Positions 54,878-64,000 of a stretch of DNA of 64,000 bases are shown piece after piece (within the stretch, counting starts at the first letter, position 1; each line of letters starts with the position of its first letter). Source of the stretch: Gluconacetobacter diazotrophicus PA1 5 (lineage in GTDB: Bacteria > Pseudomonadota > Alphaproteobacteria > Acetobacterales > Acetobacteraceae); contig NC_010125.1 in assembly GCF_000067045.1 (NCBI RefSeq), positions 2,470,001 to 2,534,000 of the forward strand, in the 5' to 3' direction. The position numbers and the translations under genes are program-made. The notes under the pieces are model-generated. The model did not search any database. It was not told where the DNA came from and saw nothing but the letters and a program-made list of their open reading frames with translations.

Positions 54878-57800
54878 CCAGTTCATCGCGATCTGCCTGC
54901 GGCAGCGGCGCATCGTCTTTGCCGCCATGGCCGTGCTGGTCGCTCTGGGTGCCCTGGCGTGGCACCAGATCCCGGTCGAGGCCTATCCGGACCTGGGCGC
55001 GGTCAACGTCCAGATCACGACCCAGGTTCCCGGCCTGGCGGCGGAGGAGATCGAGCAGCAGATCACCATTCCGCTGGAACGCCTGGTGGCGAATACGCCG
55101 GGGCTGGTGGACAGCCGATCCAGTTCCACCTTCGGCCTGTCGCTGATCACCCTGATCTTCCGTGACGGTACCGACGTCTATTTCGTGCGCCAGCAGGTCG
55201 CGGAACAGATGGCGCAGGCCACGCTGCCGATGGGCGCCACGCCCTCGCTGGGTCCGGTCACCGGACCGTCGGGCGAGATCTACCGCTATACGCTGCAATC
55301 CGACAGCAAGAACCTGATGCAATTGTCGGACATCCAGAAATGGATCGTCATCCCGGCCCTGATGCAGGTCCAGGGCGTGGCCGCCGTCAATAATTTCGGC
55401 GGCTTCACCATCGAGTACCAGATCGTCCTGAATCCCTCCACGCTGTTCCGCTACGGGGTGGGGGTCAACGACGTCATCACCGCATTGCAGGCCAACAACG
55501 CCAATGCCGGCGGCGGCCGCATCACCCGGGGCGAGCAGTCCTATATCGTGCGTGGCGTCGGCATGGTCCACACCATGGCCGACATGGGCGCCATCGCGGT
55601 GACGCAGCGCAACGGCGTGCCGGTCCTGATCCGCGATCTGGGCCAGTTGCAGCTCGGCCACCAGGTGCGCGAGGGCATCCTGGGCATGAACGGCAATTCG
55701 GACACGATCGAAGGCATCGTGACGATGCTGAGCAAGCAGAATCCGTCGCTGGTGCTGCACGACCTGCACGGGGTCATCGACCAGTTGCAGGCCCGGCTGG
55801 CCCCGATGGGCGTGCGGATCGTCCCCTATATCGACCGCGACCGCCTGGTGCAGACCACGACCGACAAGGTCACCGACACGGTGGTCAAGGGCGTGGGGCT
55901 GGTATTCCTGATCCTGGTCCTGTTCCTGGGCAGCCCGCGCAGCGCCATCGTCGCCGCCGTCACCATTCCGCTGGCGCTGGCGACCGTGTTCGTGGTGATG
56001 CACCTGCTGGGAATGCCGGCCAACCTGTTCTCGCTCGGCGCCATCGATTTCGGCGTGATCGTGGACGGCGCCATCGTCGTGACCGAGGCCATCCTGCGCA
56101 TCCGCGAGGAACACCCGACCCACACGATGGACGAGGAGGATATCCTTGCGGTTACCAAACATATCGGCAAGGCGATCTTCTTCGCGACGCTGATCATCAT
56201 CGTCGCCTATGGCCCGCTGTTCGCGTTCGAGGGCGCCGAGGGAAAGCTGTTCGAGCCGATGGCCTTCACCGTCAGCTTCGCCCTGCTGGGGGCGCTGTTG
56301 TGCGCCATCACGCTGACGCCGGCCCTGGCCTACCTGGCCATGCGCAAGCCGCACCGCATGTTCCACAACGTCCCGCTGGAAAAGCTGCACCATGCCTATC
56401 GCCGCTGGCTGGGCCATATGGTGGACCGGCCCTGGGCGGCCTATCTGGCCGGGGCGATCGCCTTCGCCCTGGTGCTGTGGCTGGGCGGGCGCACCGGCCG
56501 CGAATTCCTGCCCGACCTGGACGAGGGTGCGCTGTGGCTGCAGATCCAGCTTCCCTCCGGCCTGTCCCTGGACAAGGCGGGTTCCATGGCGGACGAAATC
56601 CGGGCCGCGATCCATGCCTTTCCCGAAACCAGCTATGTGGCGACCCAGCTTGGCCGCAACGATTCCGGCACCGACCCCTGGAGCCCCTCGCACATCGAGG
56701 CACCGGTCGGCCTGACGCCCTATGCGACCTGGCCGCACGGCGAGAACCGGGTGCAGTTCGTCAAGCGCCTGCATGACCGGCTGGCGCAGATTCCGGGTAT
56801 CAGCTTCGGCATCAGCCAGCCGATCGCCGATAACATGAACGACCTGGTCGGCGGGGCGCACAGCCCGCTGGTGCTGCGCGTCTATGGCGACGATTTCAAG
56901 GAACTGCGTCGGATCGGCAACCAGGTCGTCGATATCCTGAAACAGGTTCCCGGGACCGCCGACGCCTCGATCTTCCAGGAACCCGAAATCCCGCAGATGG
57001 ACATCACCGTCGACCGGGCCGCGGCCGCGCGCTACGGAATCACCGGGACCGACGTGATGAACGTCGTGCAAAACATGGTCGGCGACGCCCCGGTCGGGCA
57101 GGTCTATGTGGCCGACCGGATCTATTCCATGACGGCGCACATGGAACGGCAGTTGAACAACAACCTGCCCGCCATCAACCAGATTCCGCTGACGGGGCTG
57201 AACGGCGCACGCATCCCGCTGGGGCTGGTCGCCCATGTCTCGCTGCAGACCGGCGAGGCCAATATCGCGCACGAGATGAACCATCGCCAGATCACCATCC
57301 GCGTCGATAACGGCCAGCGCCCGCTGTCGCAGTACCTGGCCGACGCGCAGGCCCGCATCAACAGCCAGGTCCATTTCGACGCCGCGCGTTACCATCTGGA
57401 ATGGGCTGGCACCTTCCAGCAGGAACAGCGCGCGCAGGCCCGCCTGACGGTGGCGCTGGGGATCATGTTCGCGGTGATGCTGGTGCTGCTGTTCGGCCAG
57501 TTCGGGCGTATCCGGCAGGCAGTGCTTGTGCTGGCGGTGGTGCCCATGGCCACCCTGGGCGGGCTGGTGGCACTGAACCTGCGCGGCGAGACGCTGAACA
57601 TCGCCACCGCGGTCGGATTCATCGCGCTGTTCGGCGTCGCCATCCAGAACGGCATCATCATGGTGTCGGCCATCAACCGCCTGCGCGACGAGGGCATGCC
57701 CCTGCGCGACGCGGTGCTGGAGGGGGCGAGCGAACGGTTCCGCCCCGTGCTGATGACCGCGACCGTCGCCAGCATGGGCATGCTGCCCGCGGCGCTGGCC

Positions 57801-57971
57801 ACCGGCATCGGCACCGACGTGCAGCGCGGGCTGGCCACCGTGGTGGTGGGGGGGCTGGGCATCGCCACCCTGCTGACCCTGTTCATCCTGCCCACCTATT
57901 ATTGCGAGTTGGAAGAATGGTGTGCCCGCCGCGACCCGCGCCGCGAAGCCCGCAAGGGAGGCGTGACATGA
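54870..57971 (+). CDS. RND efflux pump, heavy-metal (HME/CzcA) type
   Basis: 1033 residues, twelve membrane helices and two large periplasmic loops. The first helix runs into IPVEAYPDLGAVNVQITTQV, typical for CzcA-type pumps. In TM4 the proton-relay pattern DFGVIVDGAIVVTE places Asp393, Asp399 and Glu406 with the same spacing as the three acidic residues of CzcA. This supports metal-ion export over drug export; the metal is not readable. Overlaps both neighbours; middle gene of a tripartite operon. Confidence 0.92.
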   Translation: MINQFIAICLRQRRIVFAAMAVLVALGALAWHQIPVEAYPDLGAVNVQITTQVPGLAAEEIEQQITIPLERLVANTPGLVDSRSSSTFGLSLITLIFRDGTDVYFVRQQVAEQMAQATLPMGATPSLGPVTGPSGEIYRYTLQSDSKNLMQLSDIQKWIVIPALMQVQGVAAVNNFGGFTIEYQIVLNPSTLFRYGVGVNDVITALQANNANAGGGRITRGEQSYIVRGVGMVHTMADMGAIAVTQRNGVPVLIRDLGQLQLGHQVREGILGMNGNSDTIEGIVTMLSKQNPSLVLHDLHGVIDQLQARLAPMGVRIVPYIDRDRLVQTTTDKVTDTVVKGVGLVFLILVLFLGSPRSAIVAAVTIPLALATVFVVMHLLGMPANLFSLGAIDFGVIVDGAIVVTEAILRIREEHPTHTMDEEDILAVTKHIGKAIFFATLIIIVAYGPLFAFEGAEGKLFEPMAFTVSFALLGALLCAITLTPALAYLAMRKPHRMFHNVPLEKLHHAYRRWLGHMVDRPWAAYLAGAIAFALVLWLGGRTGREFLPDLDEGALWLQIQLPSGLSLDKAGSMADEIRAAIHAFPETSYVATQLGRNDSGTDPWSPSHIEAPVGLTPYATWPHGENRVQFVKRLHDRLAQIPGISFGISQPIADNMNDLVGGAHSPLVLRVYGDDFKELRRIGNQVVDILKQVPGTADASIFQEPEIPQMDITVDRAAAARYGITGTDVMNVVQNMVGDAPVGQVYVADRIYSMTAHMERQLNNNLPAINQIPLTGLNGARIPLGLVAHVSLQTGEANIAHEMNHRQITIRVDNGQRPLSQYLADAQARINSQVHFDAARYHLEWAGTFQQEQRAQARLTVALGIMFAVMLVLLFGQFGRIRQAVLVLAVVPMATLGGLVALNLRGETLNIATAVGFIALFGVAIQNGIIMVSAINRLRDEGMPLRDAVLEGASERFRPVLMTATVASMGMLPAALATGIGTDVQRGLATVVVGGLGIATLLTLFILPTYYCELEEWCARRDPRREARKGGVT

Positions 57972-59485
57972 CCGCCCGTACCGCCCGGCGTTGGCCGGCC
58001 CGGGGGGCAACCCTGATGTGCGGTGCCGGCCTGCTGGCCGGCCTGCCGGTCCTGGGCGGCTGCTCCGTGGGGCCGGACTTCCGGCACCCCGCCGCACCGT
58101 CCACCCATTTCGCCCAGGCGGGGCGCCCCGCCCATACCGACAGCACGGCCGACGCGGACGGCATGGCCCAGACCTTCAACCCCGGCCAGGACATTCCGGG
58201 GCAATGGTGGACCTTGTTTCATTCCCCGGCCCTGGACCGCCTGGTCCGCCACGCGCTGGACCACAGCCCGACGCTGGAAGCCGCCAGCCTGGCCCTGCGG
58301 GTGGCTCAGGAAAACCGCTCGGCAGCGGTGGGCGCCCTGTTTCCCAGCATCTCGGCCAGTTTCAACCCGGCCCGGTTCAAGACGTCGCGCGTCTACTCGC
58401 CGGTGCCCAACAACAATAGCTGGCTGTATACCGTCCACACAGCGCAGTTGAACATTTCCTACCAGCCGGATATCTGGGGCGGCATACGGCGCGGGATCGA
58501 GTCATCGTCCGCCCAGCGCGATGCCCTGCGCTACCAGCTTGAGGCCGCGTACCTGACCCTGACGGGCGAAGTGGTGCAGGCGGCGGTCGGCTATGCCTCG
58601 CTGCGGGCGCAGATCGACGCCGTGAAGGACCTGACCGCCGCCCAGCAACGGATTCTGGATTCCAGTATCCGCCAGCAGGCACTGGGCCAGTTGGCGGATG
58701 CCGACGTGGCCATGCAGCGCGCCCAGTTGGCCCAGGACCAGGCCATGCTGGTGCCCCTGCAGCAGCAATTGCAGCAGCAGCACGACCATATCGCCGCCCT
58801 GACCGGCGACATGCCGGACGACCCGACGCCGGATTTCACGCTGGACGCCTTCACCCTGCCCCAGGACCTGCCGGTCAGCCTGCCGGTGCGCCTGATCGAC
58901 CAGCGCCCCGACATCAAGGTGGCCGAGGCGAACTGGCACGCCGCCTGTGCCCAGGTGGGCGTGGCCGTGGCCAACCGCCTGCCCAACATCCAGTTGAGCG
59001 CGCAGCCCGGCGTGGCCGCCGCGACCATCGCGCAATTGTTCACCCCCGGATACGGCCAGTGGATGCTGGCCGGCATGCTGAGCCAGCCCCTGTTCCAGGG
59101 CGGACAGTTGCTGCATGAGGAACGCGCCGCCCGCGCGGCCTACAAGGAAAGTGCCGCGCAATACCGTGCGGCGGTCGTGACCGCCGTGCAGGACGTCACC
59201 GACAGCCTGAACGCCGTCCGAGCCGATGCCTCGGCCCTGGCGGCCAATGCCAATGCCGAAAAGGCGGCAGCGCGCAGCCTGGGCATCACCCACGCGCGCC
59301 TGGGCCTGGGCGATGTCAGCCAGGTCGCGCTGCTGACCGCCCAGCAGACCGAATTGCAGGCCCGCCTGGCCCTGGTCCAGGCCCGCGCCGCCCGCCTGTC
59401 CGACACTGCCGGCCTGTTCCAGGCCCTGGGCGGTGGCTGGTGGAACCGGCAGGATATCCCGAGCGGCAAGAAACGGTCGGGCTGA
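57968..59485 (+). CDS. Outer-membrane efflux lipoprotein (NodT/OprM family)
   Basis: 505 residues. Lipoprotein signal with lipobox LGGC, then SVGPDFRHP, QWWTLFHSPALDRLV and two TolC-like repeats (IDQRPDIKVAEANWHAAC in the second half; C-terminal GVSQVALL-like segment LGLGDVSQVALLTAQQTEL). It forms the outer-membrane channel of the RND system. The start overlaps the pump stop (ATGA). Confidence 0.92.
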   Translation: MTARTARRWPARGATLMCGAGLLAGLPVLGGCSVGPDFRHPAAPSTHFAQAGRPAHTDSTADADGMAQTFNPGQDIPGQWWTLFHSPALDRLVRHALDHSPTLEAASLALRVAQENRSAAVGALFPSISASFNPARFKTSRVYSPVPNNNSWLYTVHTAQLNISYQPDIWGGIRRGIESSSAQRDALRYQLEAAYLTLTGEVVQAAVGYASLRAQIDAVKDLTAAQQRILDSSIRQQALGQLADADVAMQRAQLAQDQAMLVPLQQQLQQQHDHIAALTGDMPDDPTPDFTLDAFTLPQDLPVSLPVRLIDQRPDIKVAEANWHAACAQVGVAVANRLPNIQLSAQPGVAAATIAQLFTPGYGQWMLAGMLSQPLFQGGQLLHEERAARAAYKESAAQYRAAVVTAVQDVTDSLNAVRADASALAANANAEKAAARSLGITHARLGLGDVSQVALLTAQQTELQARLALVQARAARLSDTAGLFQALGGGWWNRQDIPSGKKRSG

Positions 59486-59513
59486 TTCGCTGATCGCGGC
59501 ATGGTGATCCGGA

Positions 59514-59536
59514 AGACGGGCAAAAAAACCCCGTCT
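59514..59536 (+). terminator. Hairpin after the RND operon
   Basis: AGACGGG (59514-59520) pairs with CCCGTCT (59530-59536) across a loop of seven A between two C. It separates the RND operon from the ABC transporter operon. No T-tract. Confidence 0.5.
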
Positions 59537-59602
59537 CCAGCGCTATAGGGAGCGAACAAAAAGCACGGCCGATCAACGGCCGGCATGCGAGGGCACCGCC
59601 CC

Positions 59603-61126
59603 ATGACAACGCCGCTGTTGCAGCTTGTCGGTATCGAGAAGCATTTCGGCGGCGTCCATGCATTGCGGGGTGTCGATTTCACCCTGCTTGCGGGCGAGGT
59701 CCACGTGCTGCTGGGCGAGAATGGCGCGGGCAAGAGTACGCTGATGGGCGTCGTCAGCGGCGCCACCCGCCCCGACGACGGCCGCTTCCTGCTGAATGGC
59801 GAACCGGTTCATTTCCACACGCCGCGTGACGCGCAGGCGGCGGGCATCGTCATGATCCCGCAGGAACTGGACCTCGTGCCCGGTCTCGACATCGCCGCCA
59901 ACCTGTTCCTGGGGCACGAGCCCGTCACGGGAATGCATACACTGGCCCATGCCCGCATGCGGCGCGATGCGCGCGCCCTTCTGGCGCGCGCGGGGGTCGA
60001 CCTGGACCCCGCGCTGCGCATGTCCTCGCTGCGCATGGGGGAGCGACAACTGGTCTCGATCGCCAAGGCACTGGGTGCGGAGGCACGGGTGCTGATCCTG
60101 GACGAACCGACAGCCGCGCTCTCTGCCGGGGAAGCCGAGCATCTGTTCGCCACCATTCGCGAACTGCGCGGGCGCGGCGTCGGCATCATCTATATTTCCC
60201 ATCGCCTGGAGGAAGTGCCGCAGATCGCCGACCGCGTGACGGTCATGCGCGACGGCGCGGTCGTGGGCGAGGCCGCGCCCGATGCGCCGCAGGCGACGCT
60301 GGTGCACATGCTGGTGGGACGCGACTTCAAGGATCTTTTTCCGCCCAGGGCAACGCAGGTCGGCCCGCCGCTGCTGCGCCTGGACCATGCGCGATTCGTG
60401 CCCACCGTTCCACGGGCGGGATGGCAGGCACCGCAGGACGTTTCGCTGTGCGTGCATGCCGGCGAGATCGTGGGCCTGTCGGGCCGGACGGGCGCAGGGC
60501 GGACGGAACTTCTCTCCGCGCTCTATGGCTTCGAGGCACGCGGCACGTGGGAGGGCACCGTCGAAATCGCCGGCCGCGCCGCCCGGCTGGGTTCGGTCGC
60601 CCGGGCGCGGCGCGCGGGCCTGGCCTACGTCACGGACGATCGCCGGGGTGCGGGCCTGATGCTGGGCCAGAGCGTCGGACGCAATGTCGTCATGTCCACC
60701 CTGGCACGGGTCACACCCTGGGGCATGGCCGCCCCCGTGCGCGAACGGATGGTGGTCAAGGGCGCGATCGACCGCTTCGACATCCGGCCACGACGGCCGG
60801 ACGCGAAGGTCGTCAACCTGTCCGGCGGCAACCAGCAGAAGATCGTCTTCGCGAAGGAATTGCTGACGACACCGAAGATCCTGCTGCTGGACGAACCGAC
60901 GCGCGGCGTGGATGTCGGGGCCAAGAGCGACATCTATTTCCAGTTGCGGGCGCTGACGGCGCAGGGTCTGGGCGTGCTGGTCGCCTCGTCGGAACTGCCG
61001 GAACTGATCGGGCTGTGCGATCGGATCGTGGTCATGAATCACGGCGTCACGGTTGCCGATTTCGCGGCCGACACAGGCGAGGATGCGCTTCGTGGCGCGG
61101 CCCTGGAAGGCGGGGTCGCCGCATGA
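59603..61126 (+). CDS. Sugar ABC transporter ATPase (RbsA-like)
   Basis: 507 residues with two nucleotide-binding domains: Walker A GENGAGKST, Walker B LILDEPTAAL in the first; the second has GRTGAGRTE, signature LSGGNQQK and LLLDEPTRGVDVG. This is the double-domain ATPase of the ribose/galactoside class. ATG 59603 is chosen, 18 bp inside the longest frame, as it follows GAGGG. First of three overlapping genes. Confidence 0.92.
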   Translation: MTTPLLQLVGIEKHFGGVHALRGVDFTLLAGEVHVLLGENGAGKSTLMGVVSGATRPDDGRFLLNGEPVHFHTPRDAQAAGIVMIPQELDLVPGLDIAANLFLGHEPVTGMHTLAHARMRRDARALLARAGVDLDPALRMSSLRMGERQLVSIAKALGAEARVLILDEPTAALSAGEAEHLFATIRELRGRGVGIIYISHRLEEVPQIADRVTVMRDGAVVGEAAPDAPQATLVHMLVGRDFKDLFPPRATQVGPPLLRLDHARFVPTVPRAGWQAPQDVSLCVHAGEIVGLSGRTGAGRTELLSALYGFEARGTWEGTVEIAGRAARLGSVARARRAGLAYVTDDRRGAGLMLGQSVGRNVVMSTLARVTPWGMAAPVRERMVVKGAIDRFDIRPRRPDAKVVNLSGGNQQKIVFAKELLTTPKILLLDEPTRGVDVGAKSDIYFQLRALTAQGLGVLVASSELPELIGLCDRIVVMNHGVTVADFAADTGEDALRGAALEGGVAA

Positions 61127-62169
61127 GCGTGACCGACGCGGCATCCGGCCCGCCCCGTTCGGCACCGCGCCCGCTCCGTGCGCGGCTGGCGTGGCTGGTC
61201 CGGTTCCAGAGCCTTCTGGGCCTGGTCCTTGTCGCGGCGGGGGGAATCATATTCTCCCCCCGGCGGCACGGGCACATCCTGTTCCTGGCACCCGACAATA
61301 TCGCCAACATCGTCCGTTCGATCTCGGAAACCGGTATCCTGGCGCTGGGCATGACCTTCGTGATCATCTCGGGCGGGATCGACCTTTCCGTCGGTGCGCT
61401 GCTGGGCCTGTCCAGCGTGCTGACCGCGTCCCTGATGGTCAATCACGGATGGGGGATCGCCACCACCCTGCCGCTGGTGCTGCTGATCGGAACGGCGTTC
61501 GGGCTGGTTCAGGGCGTGCTGTCCAATCGCCTGCGGATCCAGGCCTTCATCGTCACGCTTGCCGGGCTTCAGGCCGCGCGCGGCCTGGCGCTGATCGCTT
61601 CGGACAACAACTTCATCAACATCAATTACGGCACCGGCCCCGGCGACGCCCCCCCGGCCTTCGCGATTCTGGGCCAGCGCGTGTTCGGCAACATCTTTCC
61701 CGTGGCGACGCTGGTGTTTGTCGTGCTGGCGGTCATCGCGTCGCTGCTGCTCGATGAAACGCGGTATGGACGCTATGTCTTTGCCGTGGGCGGCAATGAA
61801 CGCGCCGCCCGGCTGTCCGGCATCCCGCTGCGATGGATCAAGGTCACGGTCTATGGCCTGAGCGGCTTCTGCGCGGCGGTCGCGGGGATCGTGCATGCCG
61901 GGCAGTTCAGCTTCGGGAGTCCCAATGACGGTACCGGCTACGAACTGAATGCGATCGCCGCCGTTGTCATCGGCGGGACCGACCTGTTCGGGGGCGCCGG
62001 CAGCATGGTCGGCACCATCGCCGGGGCCGTCATGCTGGGCGCGCTGGCCAATATCCTGCAACTGAACGACGTCAGTGCCGCGATGCAGCTTCTGGCAACC
62101 GGCCTGATCATCGTCGGCGCGGCCGGACTGCAGACGTTCGTCGGCGCCGGAAACGGCACGCGCGCGTGA
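61123..62169 (+). CDS. Sugar ABC transporter permease (RbsC-like)
   Basis: 348 residues, about nine to ten membrane helices. The family motifs LALGMTFVIISGGIDLSVGA, YGRYVFAVGGNERAARLSGI and AAVVIGGTDLFGGAGS are clear. ATGA overlap with the ATPase and GTGA at its stop with the next frame suggest strict coupling. Confidence 0.93.
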   Translation: MSVTDAASGPPRSAPRPLRARLAWLVRFQSLLGLVLVAAGGIIFSPRRHGHILFLAPDNIANIVRSISETGILALGMTFVIISGGIDLSVGALLGLSSVLTASLMVNHGWGIATTLPLVLLIGTAFGLVQGVLSNRLRIQAFIVTLAGLQAARGLALIASDNNFININYGTGPGDAPPAFAILGQRVFGNIFPVATLVFVVLAVIASLLLDETRYGRYVFAVGGNERAARLSGIPLRWIKVTVYGLSGFCAAVAGIVHAGQFSFGSPNDGTGYELNAIAAVVIGGTDLFGGAGSMVGTIAGAVMLGALANILQLNDVSAAMQLLATGLIIVGAAGLQTFVGAGNGTRA

Positions 62170-62213
62170 AATCATCCGTTGAAACCAAAAACAAGAACAA
62201 GAAAGACAAAACG

Positions 62214-63173
62214 ATGATTGTCAGGATTGCCCCTGTCGTCGGCCTGGCGCTCCTCTTCCCGCTGGCGGCGGCGGCCGCCCCGCTGGCGAAGGAGTGCGGG
62301 CCGAACAAGAGCTATGTCATCGGGTTCTCGCAGGCCAACTTCAAGGAACCGTACCGGGCGCACGTGGATCATGAACTTCAGCGCCTGGTGAAGAATTATC
62401 CGCAATTCAAGCTCGTCATCGCCGACGGCCAGGCCAACGACAATACCCAGGTCTCGCAGGTCGAGAATTTCCTGACGCAGCAGGTCGATATCCTGTTCGT
62501 CTCGGCGTTCGAGGCCGCGCCGCTGACCCCGGCCGTCAGTGCCGTCTACGACAAGGGTATCCCGGTCATCGAACTGGACCGCAGGACGACGGGCGAAAAA
62601 TTCACCAGCTTCGTCAGCGGCGATAATCGCGCCATCGCGCATGAAGCGGGCCTGTATGCGGCAAGCCTGCTGCCCGATGGCGGCGACGTCGCGATTCTGG
62701 AGGGGCTGCCCAGTTCCTCGCCGGCGATCGAACGGCTGGAGGGCTTCAAGGCCGGGATTTCCACCAACCCCAAGGTGAAGATCATCGCGGTCCAGCCGGT
62801 CGACTGGATGCAGGACAAGGCGGTGGAAGTGTTTTCCGCGATGCTGCAGGCCCATCCGGACATCAAGCTGGTCTATACCAGCAACGATCTGGCCGCGGCA
62901 GGCGCCTATATCGCGGTGAAGCAGGCCGGCAAGCTCGGCCAGGTCAAGATCATCGGGACCGACGGACTGCCGGGACCATCCGGCGGCATCCGCGCGGTGG
63001 CCGAGGGTCAATGGACGGCGACCTACGTGTACCCCACCGGTGCCGCCGAAGCCCTGGACCTGGCCAAGAAGATCCTGATCGACTGCGCATCGTCCGTCCC
63101 GCGCCTGGTCACGGTGCCGACGCAGCGCATCGATGCGAGCAACGCCAAGGAACTCTACGCCAAGGGGGAATGA
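62214..63173 (+). CDS. Periplasmic sugar-binding protein (RbsB/YtfQ-like)
   Basis: 319 residues from ATG 62214 with signal peptide IVRIAPVVGLALLFPLAAAAA. A GTG at 62166 overlapping the permease stop would add a very basic leader and is the alternative. The mature part shows IGFSQANFKEPYRAHVDHEL, VSAFEAAPLTPAVSAVYDKG, IPVIELDRR, YTSNDLAAAGAYIAVK and IIGTDGLPG, typical of ribose/galactofuranose-type binding proteins. The substrate is not determined. No kinase or regulator is linked before the IS copy. Confidence 0.9.
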   Translation: MIVRIAPVVGLALLFPLAAAAAPLAKECGPNKSYVIGFSQANFKEPYRAHVDHELQRLVKNYPQFKLVIADGQANDNTQVSQVENFLTQQVDILFVSAFEAAPLTPAVSAVYDKGIPVIELDRRTTGEKFTSFVSGDNRAIAHEAGLYAASLLPDGGDVAILEGLPSSSPAIERLEGFKAGISTNPKVKIIAVQPVDWMQDKAVEVFSAMLQAHPDIKLVYTSNDLAAAGAYIAVKQAGKLGQVKIIGTDGLPGPSGGIRAVAEGQWTATYVYPTGAAEALDLAKKILIDCASSVPRLVTVPTQRIDASNAKELYAKGE

Positions 63174-63187
63174 CCGATTGCTCTAAC

Positions 63188-64000
63188 TGTTTGGTCCCGG
63201 GATTTGGTGGTGCATTATTTTCACATGAGTGGAAGGATGCGCTATGGGCCAGGTTCACCACGGAAGCGCCACGACGACAGCGGCAGTCCGTCGAGCGATA
63301 CAACATAGTCAAGAGAGCCTGAGGGTTCTGGCGAAACGCTACGGGATCAACCCGAAGACGGTCGCCAAATGGAAGGGGCGGACCGATACGTCGGATCGAC
63401 GCACCGGTCCGAAGGTCGCATCCTCAACCATCCTGTCGACCGAAGAAGAAGCGATCGTTGTGGCCTTCCGTCGCCATACCCTGCTGCCTCTTGATGATTG
63501 CCTTTATGCGCTTCAGGCGACGATCCCGCATCTGACGCGATCTTCCCTGCACCGTTGTTTTCAGCGCCATGGGATCAGCCGCCTGCCCGAGACCGAAGGC
63601 GACAAACCAAGACGGTCGAAGTTCAAGAGTTATCCGATCGGCTATTTTCACATCGACATTGCTGAAGTCCGCACTGAAATGGGGCGCCTTTATCTTCTGG
63701 TGGCGATCGACCGGACCTCGAAATTCGCTTTTGTCCAATTGCACGAGAAAGCGACACGTCGCGTTGCCGGTGACTTCCTGCGTGCTCTGGCCGCTGCGGT
63801 TCCCTACCGCATCCATACCGTGCTGACCGATAACGGCACGCATTTTACCGATCCGGCCGGCAATGGATGGACACCCGAAGACATCAAGGCCATGCGGGCG
63901 GATGGTGTCCTGTTCCGGTGCCACTCTTTTGAACTGGCCTGTGCTGATCTCGATATCGAGCATCGACTGACAAAGCCGCGACATCCCTGGACGAATGGCC
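63188..64000 (+). mobile_element. IS481-family insertion sequence, copy B (cut by window end)
   Basis: Starts TGTTTGGTCCCGGG exactly as copy A at 42892, and remains identical to it through the visible 813 bp apart from one A-to-G difference at about 63611. It lies in the same orientation as copy A, 14 bp after the binding-protein gene stop. Confidence 0.92.
63244..64000 (+). CDS. IS481-family transposase, 3' end outside window
   Basis: First 252 residues, matching copy A except for one Lys-to-Arg change (GDKPRRSK versus GDKPKRSK). HTH and the DDE core through LTKPRHPWTNG are present. Whether this copy lacks the terminal frameshift cannot be seen. Confidence 0.92.
   Translation, partial: MGQVHHGSATTTAAVRRAIQHSQESLRVLAKRYGINPKTVAKWKGRTDTSDRRTGPKVASSTILSTEEEAIVVAFRRHTLLPLDDCLYALQATIPHLTRSSLHRCFQRHGISRLPETEGDKPRRSKFKSYPIGYFHIDIAEVRTEMGRLYLLVAIDRTSKFAFVQLHEKATRRVAGDFLRALAAAVPYRIHTVLTDNGTHFTDPAGNGWTPEDIKAMRADGVLFRCHSFELACADLDIEHRLTKPRHPWTNG

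Noticed and set aside
54843-58097. 1084-residue open frame on the minus strand opposite the RND pump
   Set aside because: Antisense shadow rich in His, Gln and Asp without family signatures; the plus-strand pump is unmistakable.
1-64000. CRISPR arrays, rRNA genes, prophage or plasmid origin
   Set aside because: No regularly spaced short repeats, no rRNA sequence, no phage structural genes and no replication initiator were seen.

Overview
The window looks like a chromosomal segment of a high-GC alphaproteobacterium, most likely an acetic acid bacterium (Acetobacteraceae, Gluconacetobacter/Komagataeibacter-like). This rests on the GC-rich coding style, the leuS-lptE-holA order, an IS5-type element resembling those of acetic acid bacteria, and a UrcA-like protein. 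The genus is an inference.

Region 1 (1-4.5 kb) is housekeeping: the 3' part of leuS, then lptE and holA in an overlapping operon, then a tRNA-Arg(CCT) gene split in its anticodon loop by a compact group I intron of about 227 nt.

Region 2 (4.8-33.6 kb) is a surface polysaccharide (capsule) locus of the ABC-transporter type. It opens with a large reducing type I polyketide/fatty-acid synthase translationally coupled to a PLP-dependent alpha-oxoamine synthase, the RkpA/RkpG-like pair known from rhizobial K-antigen loci. KpsS- and KpsC-family Kdo-transferase homologues, three GT4 glycosyltransferases, an LTA-synthase/sulfatase-like membrane enzyme, a pyruvyltransferase-like enzyme, a secreted beta-helix protein, a 970-residue TPR-glycosyltransferase and the export machine (KpsE, KpsM, KpsT and an outer-membrane OPX lipoprotein) follow. 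From about 20.0 to 33.6 kb the DNA is visibly AT-richer and contains an IS5-family insertion and a truncated GSCFA-domain gene, so this half was probably acquired or exchanged as a block. My reading is that the PKS makes a reduced acyl chain, the oxoamine synthase releases it as an amino-ketone lipid, and this lipid serves the capsule (anchor, primer or associated lipid).

Region 3 (33.7-40.3 kb) returns to high GC: a KirBac-type potassium channel, two small unknown proteins, a VOC-family protein, a DUF1330 protein, a CHAD protein, and a D-alanine module (Lrp-type regulator divergent from alanine racemase and D-amino-acid dehydrogenase).

Region 4 (40.35-44.3 kb) is an insertion zone: an IS21-type element (istA/istB) beside an IS481-type element that sits, with a 6-bp target duplication, inside the C-terminal remnant of a membrane-fusion-like gene.

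Region 5 (44.5-64 kb) carries a threonine-aldolase/LysE exporter pair, a MocR-type regulator divergent from a UrcA-like and a PhzF-like gene, a TRIC/UPF0126 channel, an LtrA-like protein with a suspicious poly-G at its 5' end, an M61 peptidase, a CzcCBA-like tripartite RND efflux operon and a ribose-type sugar ABC transporter. A second, nearly identical IS481 copy in the same orientation is cut by the window end. The two copies bracket about 19 kb as a direct repeat.
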